Positions 28,901-39,314 of a DNA stretch of 64,000 nucleotides are shown here, piece after piece. Numbering within the stretch: the first letter of the stretch is position 1; each line of letters opens with the position of its first letter. Position numbers and translations under genes: made by a program. Under the pieces are notes generated by a model that ran no database searches, was not told the DNA's origin, and saw only the letters and a list, made by a program, of their open reading frames with translations. Location of the stretch: positions 1-64,000 of the forward strand of contig JAQGBZ010000199.1 of the NCBI GenBank assembly GCA_034687125.1, written 5' to 3'. Origin of the DNA: Neelides folsomi (lineage: Eukaryota > Arthropoda > Collembola > Neelipleona > Neelidae).

Positions 28901-29532
28901 CTATAAAGTTCAACTATCTTTAAAAGTAATAAGATTTATCAAAACTTTCCATATTCGAAAAAAATTATCAAATCTTGTATTAAAAATTAATAAATAATTC
29001 ATTTGTCCAAAGGCGAATCATTACAAATAAGAAGAGAAATGAAGTTTATTTAATTAGCCTCTAGTAGAGAAAATATATTGGATTATTGACTATTAAATTA
29101 TTTTCAATGAAAAATATTTAATACAATCAGTGCTGATAGTATTAAAATAATCTGTCACATTGATTACCTCAAAGTTTGATCATTCATTTGTTAAATATAG
29201 ATATTTATATAAAAAGAGAATTTAAATCGTCGTAATCAATAAATTTTATCAAATGTAGGTCTCAATCGCAATTCGCCTAAATTAAAGTATTCCCGAAAGT
29301 GGAACAATGTTCGGAGTTGGGAAAATGAGCAGAAATGGAAAGCACTTACCCTTGGGAATTCATATGAGTTGTATGGAATGATTTGGACATAGTCGAGGTC
29401 TTCGTGGTCCATGTTGGGGAAGTGTCGAGGTGACGAAGGGCCTCCACCTGCAACACCTGGCGATTCGAGACCGCCGAACCGGTGTTCAGGGGCTGTTTTG
29501 TTGTTAAATAACTTGTTCCAGGCCCCCAACAT
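3047..29532 (-). CDS. Patronin: Patronin/CAMSAP microtubule minus-end-binding protein
   Basis: Patronin/CAMSAP proteins cap and stabilise microtubule minus ends through a C-terminal CKK domain. I place 23 coding exons: 29350-29532, 16236-16331, 15663-15878, 15487-15598, 14510-14616, 13831-14212, 12809-12913, 11611-11910, 10735-11513, 10182-10621, 9689-9787, 9319-9416, 8836-9198, 7719-8023, 7301-7623, 6982-7215, 6742-6883, 6568-6657, 6159-6233, 5933-6013, 5703-5780, 4298-4952, 3047-3191. They encode about 1,800 residues: N-terminal module with CH domain (to about residue 365), a Ser/Asn-rich linker, coiled coils, and CKK over the last 130 or so. All junctions keep frame except 12809/11910 (phase 1 meeting an exon that needs phase 2), so a micro-exon or alternative site is missing there. 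The start codon at 29532 is the first in-frame ATG after a stop in the exon; an upstream exon is possible. Confidence 0.93.
5703..12913 (-). other. Patronin: Patronin middle exons 7-21: linker and coiled coils
   Basis: Exon 7 (12809-12913) carries QITIPDLRPTL, a block known after the CH domain. Exons 8-10 are long, Ser/Asn/Gln-rich and probably disordered; exon 10 ends in a charged helix (ANQLAAIRLKLEEKRKRIE) before AAYLKAINK. Exons 12-13 hold another helix (YQRSIAKMDTMLSELESDI). Exon 15 has GFYIPIDGEKPKRPKPPLR, and exon 16 is an almost uninterrupted Lys/Glu/Arg coiled coil. Exons 18-21 are short Ser/Arg cassettes of 90, 75, 81 and 78 bases, all multiples of three, so each could be skipped without a frame shift. 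That arrangement suggests alternative splicing, which is inference. Confidence 0.85.
13831..16331 (-). other. Patronin: Patronin exons 2-6: N-terminal module and CH domain
   Basis: Exon 2 reads AKQRASIKWLLSKAYNNKIP, exon 3 contains LSNAELYCLALCNLY, and exon 4 contains AHMAVIEAMMVL; these are hallmark CAMSAP N-terminal blocks. Exon 5 gives EALLLWINRSI, the start of the calponin-homology fold, and exon 6 continues with DLNDLCDGVGLCALLAFYC and LTFEDILYLHESMKQNI. Phases are 0, 0, 0, 1, 0 at the five starts and all agree. The CH domain of CAMSAPs is a variant type; the family's main microtubule contact is the CKK domain. Confidence 0.93.
16332..29349. other. 13-kb first intron of Patronin
   Basis: No exon on either strand could be supported in this stretch. 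It is mostly AT-rich, but several islands are GC-richer: about 19.6-20.5 kb, 21.25-21.75 kb, 22.55-22.85 kb and 24.0-24.25 kb. They contain modest reading frames (for example plus 21292-21594, minus 22573-22818 and minus 23915-24253) without recognisable domains or convincing splice borders. Large first introns often carry enhancers or alternative first exons. A short TC microsatellite sits near 21715-21729. Confidence 0.7.
21715..21729. repeat. Short TC dinucleotide repeat
   Basis: A run of about seven TC units occurs inside the Patronin first intron, at the edge of one of its GC-richer islands. It is an ordinary microsatellite. Confidence 0.8.
29350..29532 (-). other. Patronin: Patronin first coding exon and N-terminus
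   Basis: The open frame begins at ATG 29530-29532 and runs 61 codons to a CCAAGG|GTAAGT donor. It ends in IIPYNSYEFPR, the segment that precedes AKQRASIKWLL in this family, and it joins exon 2 at phase 0 across a 13-kb intron. An alternative acceptor lies just upstream (TTCCAG near 29596), so this could be an internal exon with a further 5' exon. The flanking 29.58-29.94 kb is GC-richer than the surroundings and is a good candidate for promoter or 5' untranslated sequence. Confidence 0.8.
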
Positions 29533-30660
29533 TGAATAAACTGTATTGGACACTGGTGGGGACGAAGAACCGAGGAGTGGACAACTCCCGTTACTGGAAT
29601 TGAACAATTAAGTCGAACAACTTGTCCATGGCCATCAGCCTTGTTTCAAAGTTCCCACTCTGGGACTCATCCCACTTCCGTTATTAAACTCACGCACCAA
29701 CTACACAGGGAATGGGCGGAGGGCTAAATGGGAACTTTGAACATTTAATTCCAATTGCAATAAGGACCTTGGGGTCCTGCGAATCTCACCCTATTGACAT
29801 TCCCCTTTTGATGACTCAAATTTCCCGAATTTTTGCAATGTAGGGCCAGGGAGGGAGTCGAGGAGGCCCTCCGTGGATGTCAGGGCGAATCGAGAGGAAG
29901 ATGACGTCGCTGCGCCTCTACAATACTTTCATTCCGCAATAGCCTCTCGGATATATCTTTAATAATACATTTATTCGCCCATGGAAGATTTTTATACTTA
30001 TGATCTCCCTCTGTGCAGATTGAAGTATGAAATAGGAGAACCGTCCAATAAATGTCAATGTCAATTTGCAAGTGTAATTTCATCTTTTTATGCTTGAGAT
30101 GATTCATCCTATGATGGTATAAAAATAAGAGACCCATTAAGTATAATGAAATCATTGTATAAACCTGGTATATAAACCCTTTTAAATCTATGTTTACAAA
30201 TCCCATACAAGGAACTTGAGCTAATCAGATAATGTCCTTGTAGATGTTTGCAATTCAAGGAGGAAAAATTTTAAAGCATTTGTAAATTTGAATAACGCTA
30301 ATTGATAAAAGTGATTAGCTAAAATAAGCATTAGGCTCTTTGGGAGGATAATTAGATTTGGATATAAAATTATTGTCTCGACATTTTCAACATCTTTCTT
30401 GTGCAAAAATTTCATTAAAATTGGTTCTCAAATTAGCAATATTTTATTTATACGACAAGTGATAATACTATATTGTGATAGGAGTAATTGATTGTAAACT
30501 CGTAATAGCTTTGAAACATGTACATTTCAGACAATATAATTATAATATCGTTTTTCGACAATAGGTACTCAAGTAAGTAAAACTTGGCCTAGATTTACTA
30601 TTTCAATAAATTAGAAGGAATTGCACATTAATTTTTTGACTGGAGAACTTGAACAATCTT
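29533..30660. other. Spacer between Patronin and IF1
   Basis: The left part (29.58-29.94 kb) is comparatively GC-rich and lies directly upstream of the first Patronin coding exon, so it probably holds its promoter and 5' leader. The rest is AT-rich. Minus-strand reading frames at 29880-30206 and 30221-30415 have no coding signature. The right edge should hold the IF1 3' untranslated region. Confidence 0.55.
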
Positions 30661-31156
30661 CTAAGTTGGTTTCAAATTGCTCGATTGCTTCTTCAGCTTC
30701 TCAATGGCATCTTTGTGACGTTTGAGCTCCGCTTCGTGATGATCAATCTGTTCGTCAACATGACTCTTCAATTTCTTCAATTGCTCTTGTTCCTATTTAA
30801 ATTAATAAAATAGTTCATTCGAATCATTTAACGACGAAGAAAATATTTTTATCATGAAAAATAATAAAATTCCTAATATAACTTACCAATTTTTTGAAAT
30901 ATTGATTTTCCTGAGCTGCTTCACGTTGCCCAAAGGCACCTCCGGCCTCTCTGATTGACCCAGCCTTGTCGTCAGAATACATCATTCGGAGTCCTCTGAA
31001 ATATTACAAGAGAAAATGATTAGCTTTCATTTTTGAATTTGAACTTTGAATCAATAAAATTGTTTAATAGGTATTTATGTTTCAATATTTCTTGAATTTT
31101 TTTCATTACCTTAAAACAGGAACACGGCGGACAAACGGGAGTGCTTTAAAAAGCAT
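30661..31156 (-). CDS. ATPIF1: Mitochondrial ATP synthase inhibitor factor 1 (IF1)
   Basis: IF1 blocks the reverse, ATP-hydrolysing action of F1Fo-ATP synthase in the mitochondrial matrix. Exons 31110-31156, 30887-30995 and 30661-30792 join in frame (phase 2, then 0) to give 96 residues, normal for the family. The first exon encodes a short basic mitochondrial presequence (MLFKALPFVRR). The conserved inhibitory segment follows: GSIREAGGAFGQREAAQENQ, with the IREAGGAFG core. A Lys/Glu helix with several histidines (DEQIDHHEAELKRHKD) then forms the usual C-terminal coiled coil. The gene is divergent from ARMC3, with about 0.9 kb between start codons. Confidence 0.95.
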
Positions 31157-32052
31157 ATTTCAATTCTCCTTTTAAACTTTAACAAAATTGTTAATTATCT
31201 TTCCTTACTCTCTTCTCTTTCTCTTCTACGCAAAATGTAAAATAAATATTTCTCTGAAGTATCTCGCAGCAATTAGGCTGAAGACAGAAACAATATCTTA
31301 TTTCAAACGACCCTGTATACAAAATGAATAAGGATAAAAGGGGTGGCTAGGAATGTGGTGGATCGGATCTTCGGATCCAAAAATATGAGTTCAGGTTATG
31401 TTGGTCAAGGTGTGACGAAGTTGACAATGTCGAGATCAAGTTCTTCTGCGTGTTTATAAGGGACGGGGATAAACCACAAGTTGGATATCGATACATATGG
31501 ACAAAATCTCAATCTTGAATGTGGGGATTGGAAGTAAAAAAAAGTACAAACTCAAGCTTATATAGGAATTCTTAAACATGGTGACATAGAGTACCTAGAT
31601 AGAATAATTTTAAAATGGAAATAATTACTTAATTATTACACATCGCTTTCTTGTGATAACTTGTGACAATTAAAAATAAAAGCAAAACTCCTAATACAAT
31701 GTGTTCTTTAAAGGCTTAACATATAATTTACTTCTCGGAACTTTGACTTATAAAATAATCCTAATTCTAAGTACATTCACAAATAACTCCTAATAATAAG
31801 TGATTGGTCAATATTTACCGACACCATGAAGAGGTACTATGTTCTTGTTTCTCTATTATGTAATTTTTTGGCATTCTTAAATGAAGAAGAGACATATAGA
31901 ATCATGCATTCTGCATTAGCTTCATCCATGACAATCAATAGTTATTCTTTAGTTAAATTAAATTATCTAAAACAAAATATCTGAAGAATCTACACAAACT
32001 CATCCTCAATATACAGAAGTAAAGAATAACGTTGCAATAAAGGTTTCGAAAA
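31157..32052. other. Divergent spacer between IF1 and ARMC3
   Basis: This stretch separates two start codons that point away from each other, so it holds both promoters or their 5' leaders. I see no coding exon and no clear TATA box. A block at 31.36-31.50 kb is somewhat richer in GC. Confidence 0.6.
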
Positions 32053-35000
32053 ATGAGTGTTCCTGGAAGCGTCGTAGATTTAGATACGAACCAAAGTGAA
32101 ATTACTGTCGAATCAACAATACCTGATGAAAAGAAGAAAAAAAAAAGTAAGAAGCATGAAACAGACGACTCGGGATCTGAGAAAAGATCAAAATCAAGAA
32201 GCAAGAAAAAGAACGATAAGAAATCCAGATCGAAGGAATCTAAAAAGAAGCTCAAGGAAAAGAAATCAAAAGACAAGTCAAAGGAAAAGAAGAAACAAGA
32301 GAAAGGAGAAACTCCTGAAGTCAATGATATTGGAGTCGAACCAATTCAATGCTTAGGTTAACAATGAACAAACTGATGATGCAATTAGACATACTAAACT
32401 TGTGATTACAATAATTTTGAGCATAGTTAATTTAAAAGTTGTTTACATTACTGACTTTATATACGTGTAGATGATGAAAAGTCTAAAGCTCAATTTGGAA
32501 CGGAAGAGGTAAGAAATCCTCCAAACTGCGATCCGAGAATATTTGGACCTTGTAAAGTTGACATTGCCGAAACACAAACAGCAATCCTTATGCTACAAGC
32601 GACTGAAGATAATGTAAAATAACATAAAAATAAATTCATATTAAATGATTTTGAAGCTTTGAAAAGTTGATAAAATTATTTGCGTTTTAGGTCATTATCA
32701 AGGCTTTTAAATGCCTTGAAAAGTTCTGCAAGAGAATGAAAGAAAACAGGGAAATAGTATTTGACCAAGGAGTGACCAATGTAATTCGTCCAATGTTGTT
32801 CCATAAAAATGTTGAAATTCAAACATATGCTATTGAGATTATGGCTTTGACTTGCCAAACACACAAAGCTCAATTGTATTTAAGGGATCTGGAGGTTTGC
32901 TAAATTTCCTTTATTGATCAATTATCGAGAATAAAGATTAAAGTTCATATATTGTTAATAATAGAATTTCCTATATTGGTAATGTACTAATGTATTAAAA
33001 TTCTTTCAGATTGCAGGCGATTTGTTAAAATTGGCAAAATCGAATGTTCCAGCCATTGTGAAATTTTCAACCATCGTTTTAAATAATTTAACCAAACTTT
33101 ACACTGGACGTCTTCAAGTGATCCATGCGGAAGGAATTCCAATTCTTGTGTTTCAGATTTCTCATCAGGATTCGGACGTTCAAAAAAACTGTCTCAAGAC
33201 TTTATGGCACATTCTCGAAGAGCCACTCCATATTGAACTTTTGACCATCAAAGCATCTCTCATTCCAATCCTTCTGGCCATTAAAAGTGAGAATGCAAAA
33301 GTTAGGATTGTGGCTTTGTCAATCATTGAGAAAATAACAAGTCAACCAATTGGAATTGAAGTTCTTGAATCCACAGATCTCATTTTAGTATTAACTGAGG
33401 TTCGGTTCATTTAAGCACAATTAATAACCAAAATTAACAAATAACCACCATGATTCACTTATTCGGATTCTTTTCATTACAATTTTTGTCTTTTACAAAA
33501 AAAGCAATATAATATGCAGGTTTGATTTATGTAGCTTTTATAAACTTGGAGAAAATTCATTTTTTGTATGACTTTACAGCGATTAGAATTCTCAAAAAAT
33601 AAAGAAGATTGTGACAAATGTGAGAATTTGATGTATATTAAAATATTAATCAACATGGGGAATTCATCTAATGCTTCTCAAATAATGGTTGGAGTTCTTG
33701 GAACCGCAATTGAAATGTTGGATACGAATTACAAAGTTCAACCTTCAGATCCTGTGCTGATTTCTCTTTTGCTTTCTCTCATTGGAAAGCTTGCCACTAT
33801 CAAAGAGTTTGGTCCCCAGTTGCTCGAAATTGTAATTGAACTAAATAAATTTCTCAGTTTGCAAAATCAATTCTATTATTGGTAAATGTAAGTAAAATGA
33901 AGGATTATAATAATCAAGGGCATGGGTGGACGTTTAATCAATTTTTTGAACGATCCTGATGTCGAAGTGAAAGAAGCAGCTTGTTTAGCAATATCAAACT
34001 TCGCTGAAACAAATCATAAAGCCAAAATACAACTTATCGGGGTATGGCCATTTGATAGAAATTTCCTAATTGTTAAAATAATTCTAATGAGTTTTATTTT
34101 TTAAAGTGCTAAATATGATAATAATAATAATAATTAAGGCCCCTTTTTGTGATATGATTTTTACAGGCAATTAAACTACTTATTGATTTTGGAAGAACAA
34201 AAATTCGAGATTCTCTGCTTGAATATATCCTACTGGCACTCGGATCAATCATGAAAGGAGATCATGAAGCAAATAAAGAATTTGTTGAATACAAAGGATT
34301 AGCTTCCTTAAAAGTCATCCTCCTTGAAAAGAAAACGGACAATGCTGTGATTTCTGCACTGAGCATATTGTCAAATATGCTTTATTATGCTCTGTTTAGA
34401 ACACATGCTATTGATGAAGACCTTGTTATTACAATCCAATCTTGTTTTAATCATCCAAATCCAAGAGTGAGCATTCTCTTTAAAATCATTACACACCAAT
34501 GGGATTTCTCGAATGGAGTGGAAGTGGCATCGGCATCGATATTAGCATCGGGATTTAATATCTTGATTTTTGATAAATAGCAATTTTAATTATTTACTCA
34601 GGTTTTGACAATGGGAATTTGTGCATTGCTTCCACTTCTTTCTGATGAAACTGGACTGGATGAATTTTTTACTTATAATGGATGCAATGACATTATCCAG
34701 CTCTTAAATCATACAGAATATCCTGTTGTGGTGTCAATCGCTCAAATAATTCAGGTCAAATCAAATATCTAAACTTCAACATTTTTCAAGATCCATTAAT
34801 TTTTATTTAATCTTTTATAAGCAGAATAAGCACCATTACTTAATGTAAGCATTCAAAAATTGATTATCAGTACCACTATTACGAATTCAAGCGTTCCATG
34901 TATGAAAATTTAGGTTCTTGCAAACAATACAAATGCTGCAAATAAACTGATTGAAAAGGGAGTCCTTCAAGAAATATGGAAAAAGAAGGATTTGATAGGG

Positions 35001-36300
35001 AAATCTGGGATATGTATTTTATAACATAATATACCAAATTAATTCATCCTGATTTTTTTTGAAATATTATAACATAATTACTCGTATAATAATGATCCTT
35101 CATTAAGCGAAAAATTGTCGTTATATTAATAACATTAAGTATTTAATAATTTTAGTGAGAATTCCATTTGAAACGTTACTTGATCAAGACTTGTCAATGA
35201 AATTTGCTATTGATGGGCACATTTCTCCTTTTCAAAAACTTCAAAATGGGTTTTATGATATTGGAAAAATTAGTTGTTCTGGTGCTTTTATTCCGCTAAT
35301 TGACATTTCTAGAGATAGAAATAGAACGAATGAAAAGGAAAAGGAAGACCTGAGGATGCAAATATTGTATTTAAACATTACCCCGAATTCAGACGAGAGC
35401 TTGATGGCAAAAAATGTAATATGATTATGATAACAGATTACAATTTTGCCTACTTGAAAATACGTGTAAAATACTGTGTAATAATTATATATTGCAATCC
35501 AGATGTTTAGTTGTTAAATGTATAATTTCAGCAAGTTCTACAATTCATCAATTTGGAAAATCAAAGCTTGATGGAATTGGTTGAAAATATTCATTCAATG
35601 GCCGAGGAATCGTCAATATTTTCAGAAAAGGGACTGGTGAAAATCATTGCAAAAGCTGTTTGTCAAAAATTTGGAGGAGTTTTGGATAAATGGCGAGTAA
35701 GTTTTCATTAGCTTCTCACAGCTTACAGAACTCACAATTAAATAATCGTATGTTACAAACAATAAACGATGAAAGTACCGAAATTAATGTATCATCTTAC
35801 AAAGGTTGGAGCTCAAGGGGAAGAAATTGAAATAGCAAATATTCAAAATAAATTCGATTCCGCGATAGTTCCAGTGAGTCTTCTTCGATCTGGTGGTTAC
35901 CGACCAAGGGCAATGGTTTTCAAAGCTATGGCCGATATCTTTGGAATTCCGGCTTCTCTTGAGCGCGGAGAGCACAAAAAGTGTTGGAACGTTGTGTTCT
36001 TATCTTCTGATACAAAAGAAAATGTATTATTAATTACCAAAAGATATATAATTAATTAATTAATTTTATATTGTGACCTACCTTATAGTGAACTCTAACA
36101 TTCATTAACCTTTAAAGTAAATTTAATGTTCTTTAAAGCGAAAAACGGGAGCTTGCGTTTGCATGAGTGGACCAGAAAGTGGAAAGCAGAGTCTTCTCTA
36201 CGAACAAAGTTTTCAAAAGTTTGTTGTAGATCTCATTTACGAGCCTGGAACTTTGTTCCCAATTACTTCCAAAGAAGCTAATGCTTATTGTCTCTTTTAA
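32053..36300 (+). CDS. ARMC3: Armadillo repeat-containing protein 3 (ARMC3)
   Basis: ARMC3 is an armadillo-repeat protein linked to sperm flagella and cilia in vertebrates. Thirteen exons: 32053-32356, 32471-32613, 32691-32894, 33010-33399, 33580-33831, 33919-34041, 34167-34466, 34602-34754, 34914-35013, 35156-35415, 35532-35696, 35805-36023, 36139-36300; about 924 residues. Repeats of armadillo type fill residues 130-700 (for example LKTLWHILEEPLHIELL and VEVKEAACLAISNFAE). After FYDIGKI comes the C-terminal EDR1-like module: SLLRSGGYRPRAMVFKAMAD, IPASLERGEHKKCWN and VVDLIYEPGTLFP. The N-terminus is unusual: about 60 residues rich in Lys, Ser and Glu before the first repeat. The border after 33831 is the least certain, since the frame stays open to 33885. 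A possible AATAAA lies at 36338-36343. Confidence 0.92.
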
Positions 36301-36657
36301 CTAACTTTAATATTTATATTACATCTAACAATAACTAAATAAATGGCGTAATTGCATTCAAAAAGTATAAAGAGAAAGTGACTTTCTTTCAAATACATAC
36401 ATTACTGCATTTTTGTACAAGATAAATCGCACACCTCTTGCGTTACTAAACCCTCACTCATTTACCGGGCATGTGAGGATCATTCTGATAATTTCCTAAT
36501 AAAATATTTGCAATTTATTGTTAATTGAGATTTAAGCTATTTAATTTAATCACAACACGTATATGAGAATTACACTACAGAATATTTACATTTAGTTAAA
36601 GCATTGAGTTTTTAGTTTTAATTTTATTTAAGATATAAGCTTACACTATTGATTACA

Positions 36658-37749
36658 ATGATGTTAAGAAGATTTAGCGCGTTTCCATCAAGTCTTATAA
36701 GAACATCTAGGATAATTACTTCTCAACAATCATTAAATACAAAATTATTCACTACATCATCTTTAGTAACGAAATGGAAGTTTAATTTTCTAAGATCGGA
36801 CGATGGCGAGAGCTACTTTAGCAAATTGGCAAAAAAAGTTGGATACACCGTAACTGATACTCCTAAATCGGTAATCCGAATTAATATTTTCTCTCAAGCA
36901 AACTTGTGATAATTTTATCAATTCATTCACAATTTCTTTTAATGGTTTTGTAGAAACTCGGTGCTTCCGGATATCTCCTTTACATTAAAATTGCCGATGA
37001 AGTTAATTTTGCTAATTTTTATAAATGTGAGCTCAAATTGATTTCCAATATTTTAACTTACACAATAAACAATAAATTATAATCATTCTTTTCTTATTAT
37101 TCATAAAATAAGATTGAGAGGTTGATTAACGTTTTGAACTATTAGTGTGCAATTTGGAAGATTCGTTTGTCTCTTGGTTCCTGGTTCTTGAACTCCACGT
37201 GTGGATGCTATGTGTCCGGTTGATGGAAGAGGGTGATGAAGGTTTAATTATGAGGAATTCTTTAATTAAAGCCATGTGGGAAGATTCCGAAATGAGATCT
37301 AAAAAATTGGAAGGAGCAATCGCTTCGTATAGAAAAGAGCAAGTCGCCGAACTTAATTTACAATTTCAAGCGACCATGATCGCTTACGACGAAGGGCTTA
37401 TAGGAAATGATAAAGTCCTCGCAGGTAAATCCATTATTAATTCATAATTCCGTCCATATACCTAGAAAAGTAAAGTTAATCGATGATATTGATCTGATAT
37501 AATGATATACCTAAAGGTGCGTTATGGAGAAGATTTCTTAGCCATTCTGTTCCCGCTAACGATGAAGAATTAACCAGACAAATGAAATCTTTAGAATTAC
37601 TCGTAATTTACGTCCGGTCTCAATATTTTGCCCTTCATAAGCTTTCTAAAGAGGACGTTGCGTTCAAGCGTAAGTTAACTTGGGACCCGTTTGACGAATC
37701 TCTTTACAAACTAACAGATCGAATCAATGTACGAAAAATGAGAGTTTGA
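36658..37749 (+). CDS. UQCC1: Ubiquinol-cytochrome c reductase assembly factor 1 (UQCC1)
   Basis: UQCC1 (yeast Cbp3) helps cytochrome b synthesis and assembly of respiratory complex III at the inner mitochondrial membrane. Exons 36658-36870, 36954-37026, 37146-37424 and 37517-37749 join in frame to give 265 residues. The N-terminus (MMLRRFSAFPSSLIRTSR) is a typical mitochondrial presequence. The ubiquinol-cyt-c chaperone domain is clear: EDSFVSWFLVLELHVWML, MRNSLIKAMWED, FQATMIAYDEGLIGND, then LAGALWRRF and the closing LELLVIYVRSQ. A candidate AATAAA is at 37834-37839. The gene follows ARMC3 in the same direction, 360 bases between stop and start codons. Confidence 0.93.
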
Positions 37750-39314
37750 AAATAATTGTTCTTAGACAATAGTCAGATAAATAAAGTCAAGGTTAGTTCA
37801 TTACAGTAAATAGAATGAATGCATTTATAATAAAATAAAGAATGTTCATACAAACTGTTAAAAATAGCATTTCAATTTTCAAAAATGAAAATATTTAACT
37901 TTAATAATAATGTATGATATGTAGACTATGGCTAAAAAGTGCATTTACTTATTTGTGACAGATGTAACTTAAATTGGTAATTTTGCAAATAAAGACTATA
38001 AGATATTTGTGATTAATATTTCAATTCGATTCATGATCATTCGCATTAAATGGCGAATCAATACAATATTTAAGTTATATACGCTCAAATTAAAGTTGAA
38101 AGTTTGTTGGAAAAATCGATTAATTGAATAATTAATGTAAGGGTAACGAAAATACGTTAACGATGATAAAAATCTTTATTGTACGCTTATAGAATTTAGC
38201 AGCTTTAACACCAACAAATTATTTCAACGCGTAGAATATACCTAGACAAATAATCTGTTGTTTTAAAGTCAACTGCCAACTCAAAATAACACTAAAATAC
38301 GATAAAGTTAATAAAAAATCCTTTATATGAGGTTGACTACTCACAAGTTTAATCCAAACATGTAAATAAATAGCATAAAAAACATGATAACACTATTTAA
38401 TATATTTATTTATCATTAAGTTCACTTGAAAAACATGGCAGAAATGGCAATTTGAAACTTAAAACAAACAGCAGCTTAATTTTGATTATGTAATCAAAGA
38501 GCAACATTTTGGAGATTTTAGTATGTCGCATCTAATTGACATTATACTTTTATATAATTTGAACTGATTCACAGATATAAACGCTTAGCGCCTTAAATAA
38601 ATAATTATTTTTACGGTTATACTATAATAATTAATGAACTAACAATATTTGTTTAACAAAGAAACATACTCACAATTGGTTAAAAATAAATACCGGTCAT
38701 TCAGAAATAAATTATTTATTTTATAACAAATAACATTCAAATATCGTAATCGCCGAATAAGACCCTAAAATAATACTATGTTTATAACTAATCTTAAGTA
38801 CTACGTGGACATTATTCCATAAAGTAAAATACAAAAGTTACAATTCATTAAAACACACAACATATCGTAAAACTAAAAATATTTAAAATAAGTACATTGG
38901 AATTTTCTAAATAACTAATTAGAGCTTATTTAAGTAATTAATAAATGTATAGTACCTAGTAAGATAAACAATATAATTATACTTACTACAGATCCCTTCC
39001 CATTTTGCCATTATTTAAAATTGGTTGTAATTTTTATAGTCTTTTTCTTTCAATTCATTTTTAAATAAATTAGATTTTTAAAATTCAAATACCCAAGTAA
39101 TCAAGGACGATAAAGTTAATATAAATAAATTAAACAAATAACTTATAAGCTAATTAAAATGTGTCATTGGTTTTATATTAAATTAAAATTGCAAAGTTGG
39201 ATTCATTATGTAAAAATTCATTTCAAAATTTCTTAATTCATAAGATAGAAGTTAATGTGAGAAAATAAATTAAGTTGCTTCTGTCGAGTTCACCTGGAAT
39301 TTGTATGTGATAAA
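37750..39314. other. Intergenic, AT-rich, no gene seen
   Basis: The stretch lies between the 3' ends of UQCC1 (+) and the ZNF800-like gene (-), which converge. It is very AT-rich, with no reading frame of note and no recognised repeat or RNA. Confidence 0.65.

Noticed and set aside
31953-32324. Minus-strand 123-codon Phe/Ser/Asp-rich frame
   Set aside because: It is the antisense of the Lys/Glu-rich first exon of ARMC3; such purine-rich exons give Phe/Ser-rich shadows.
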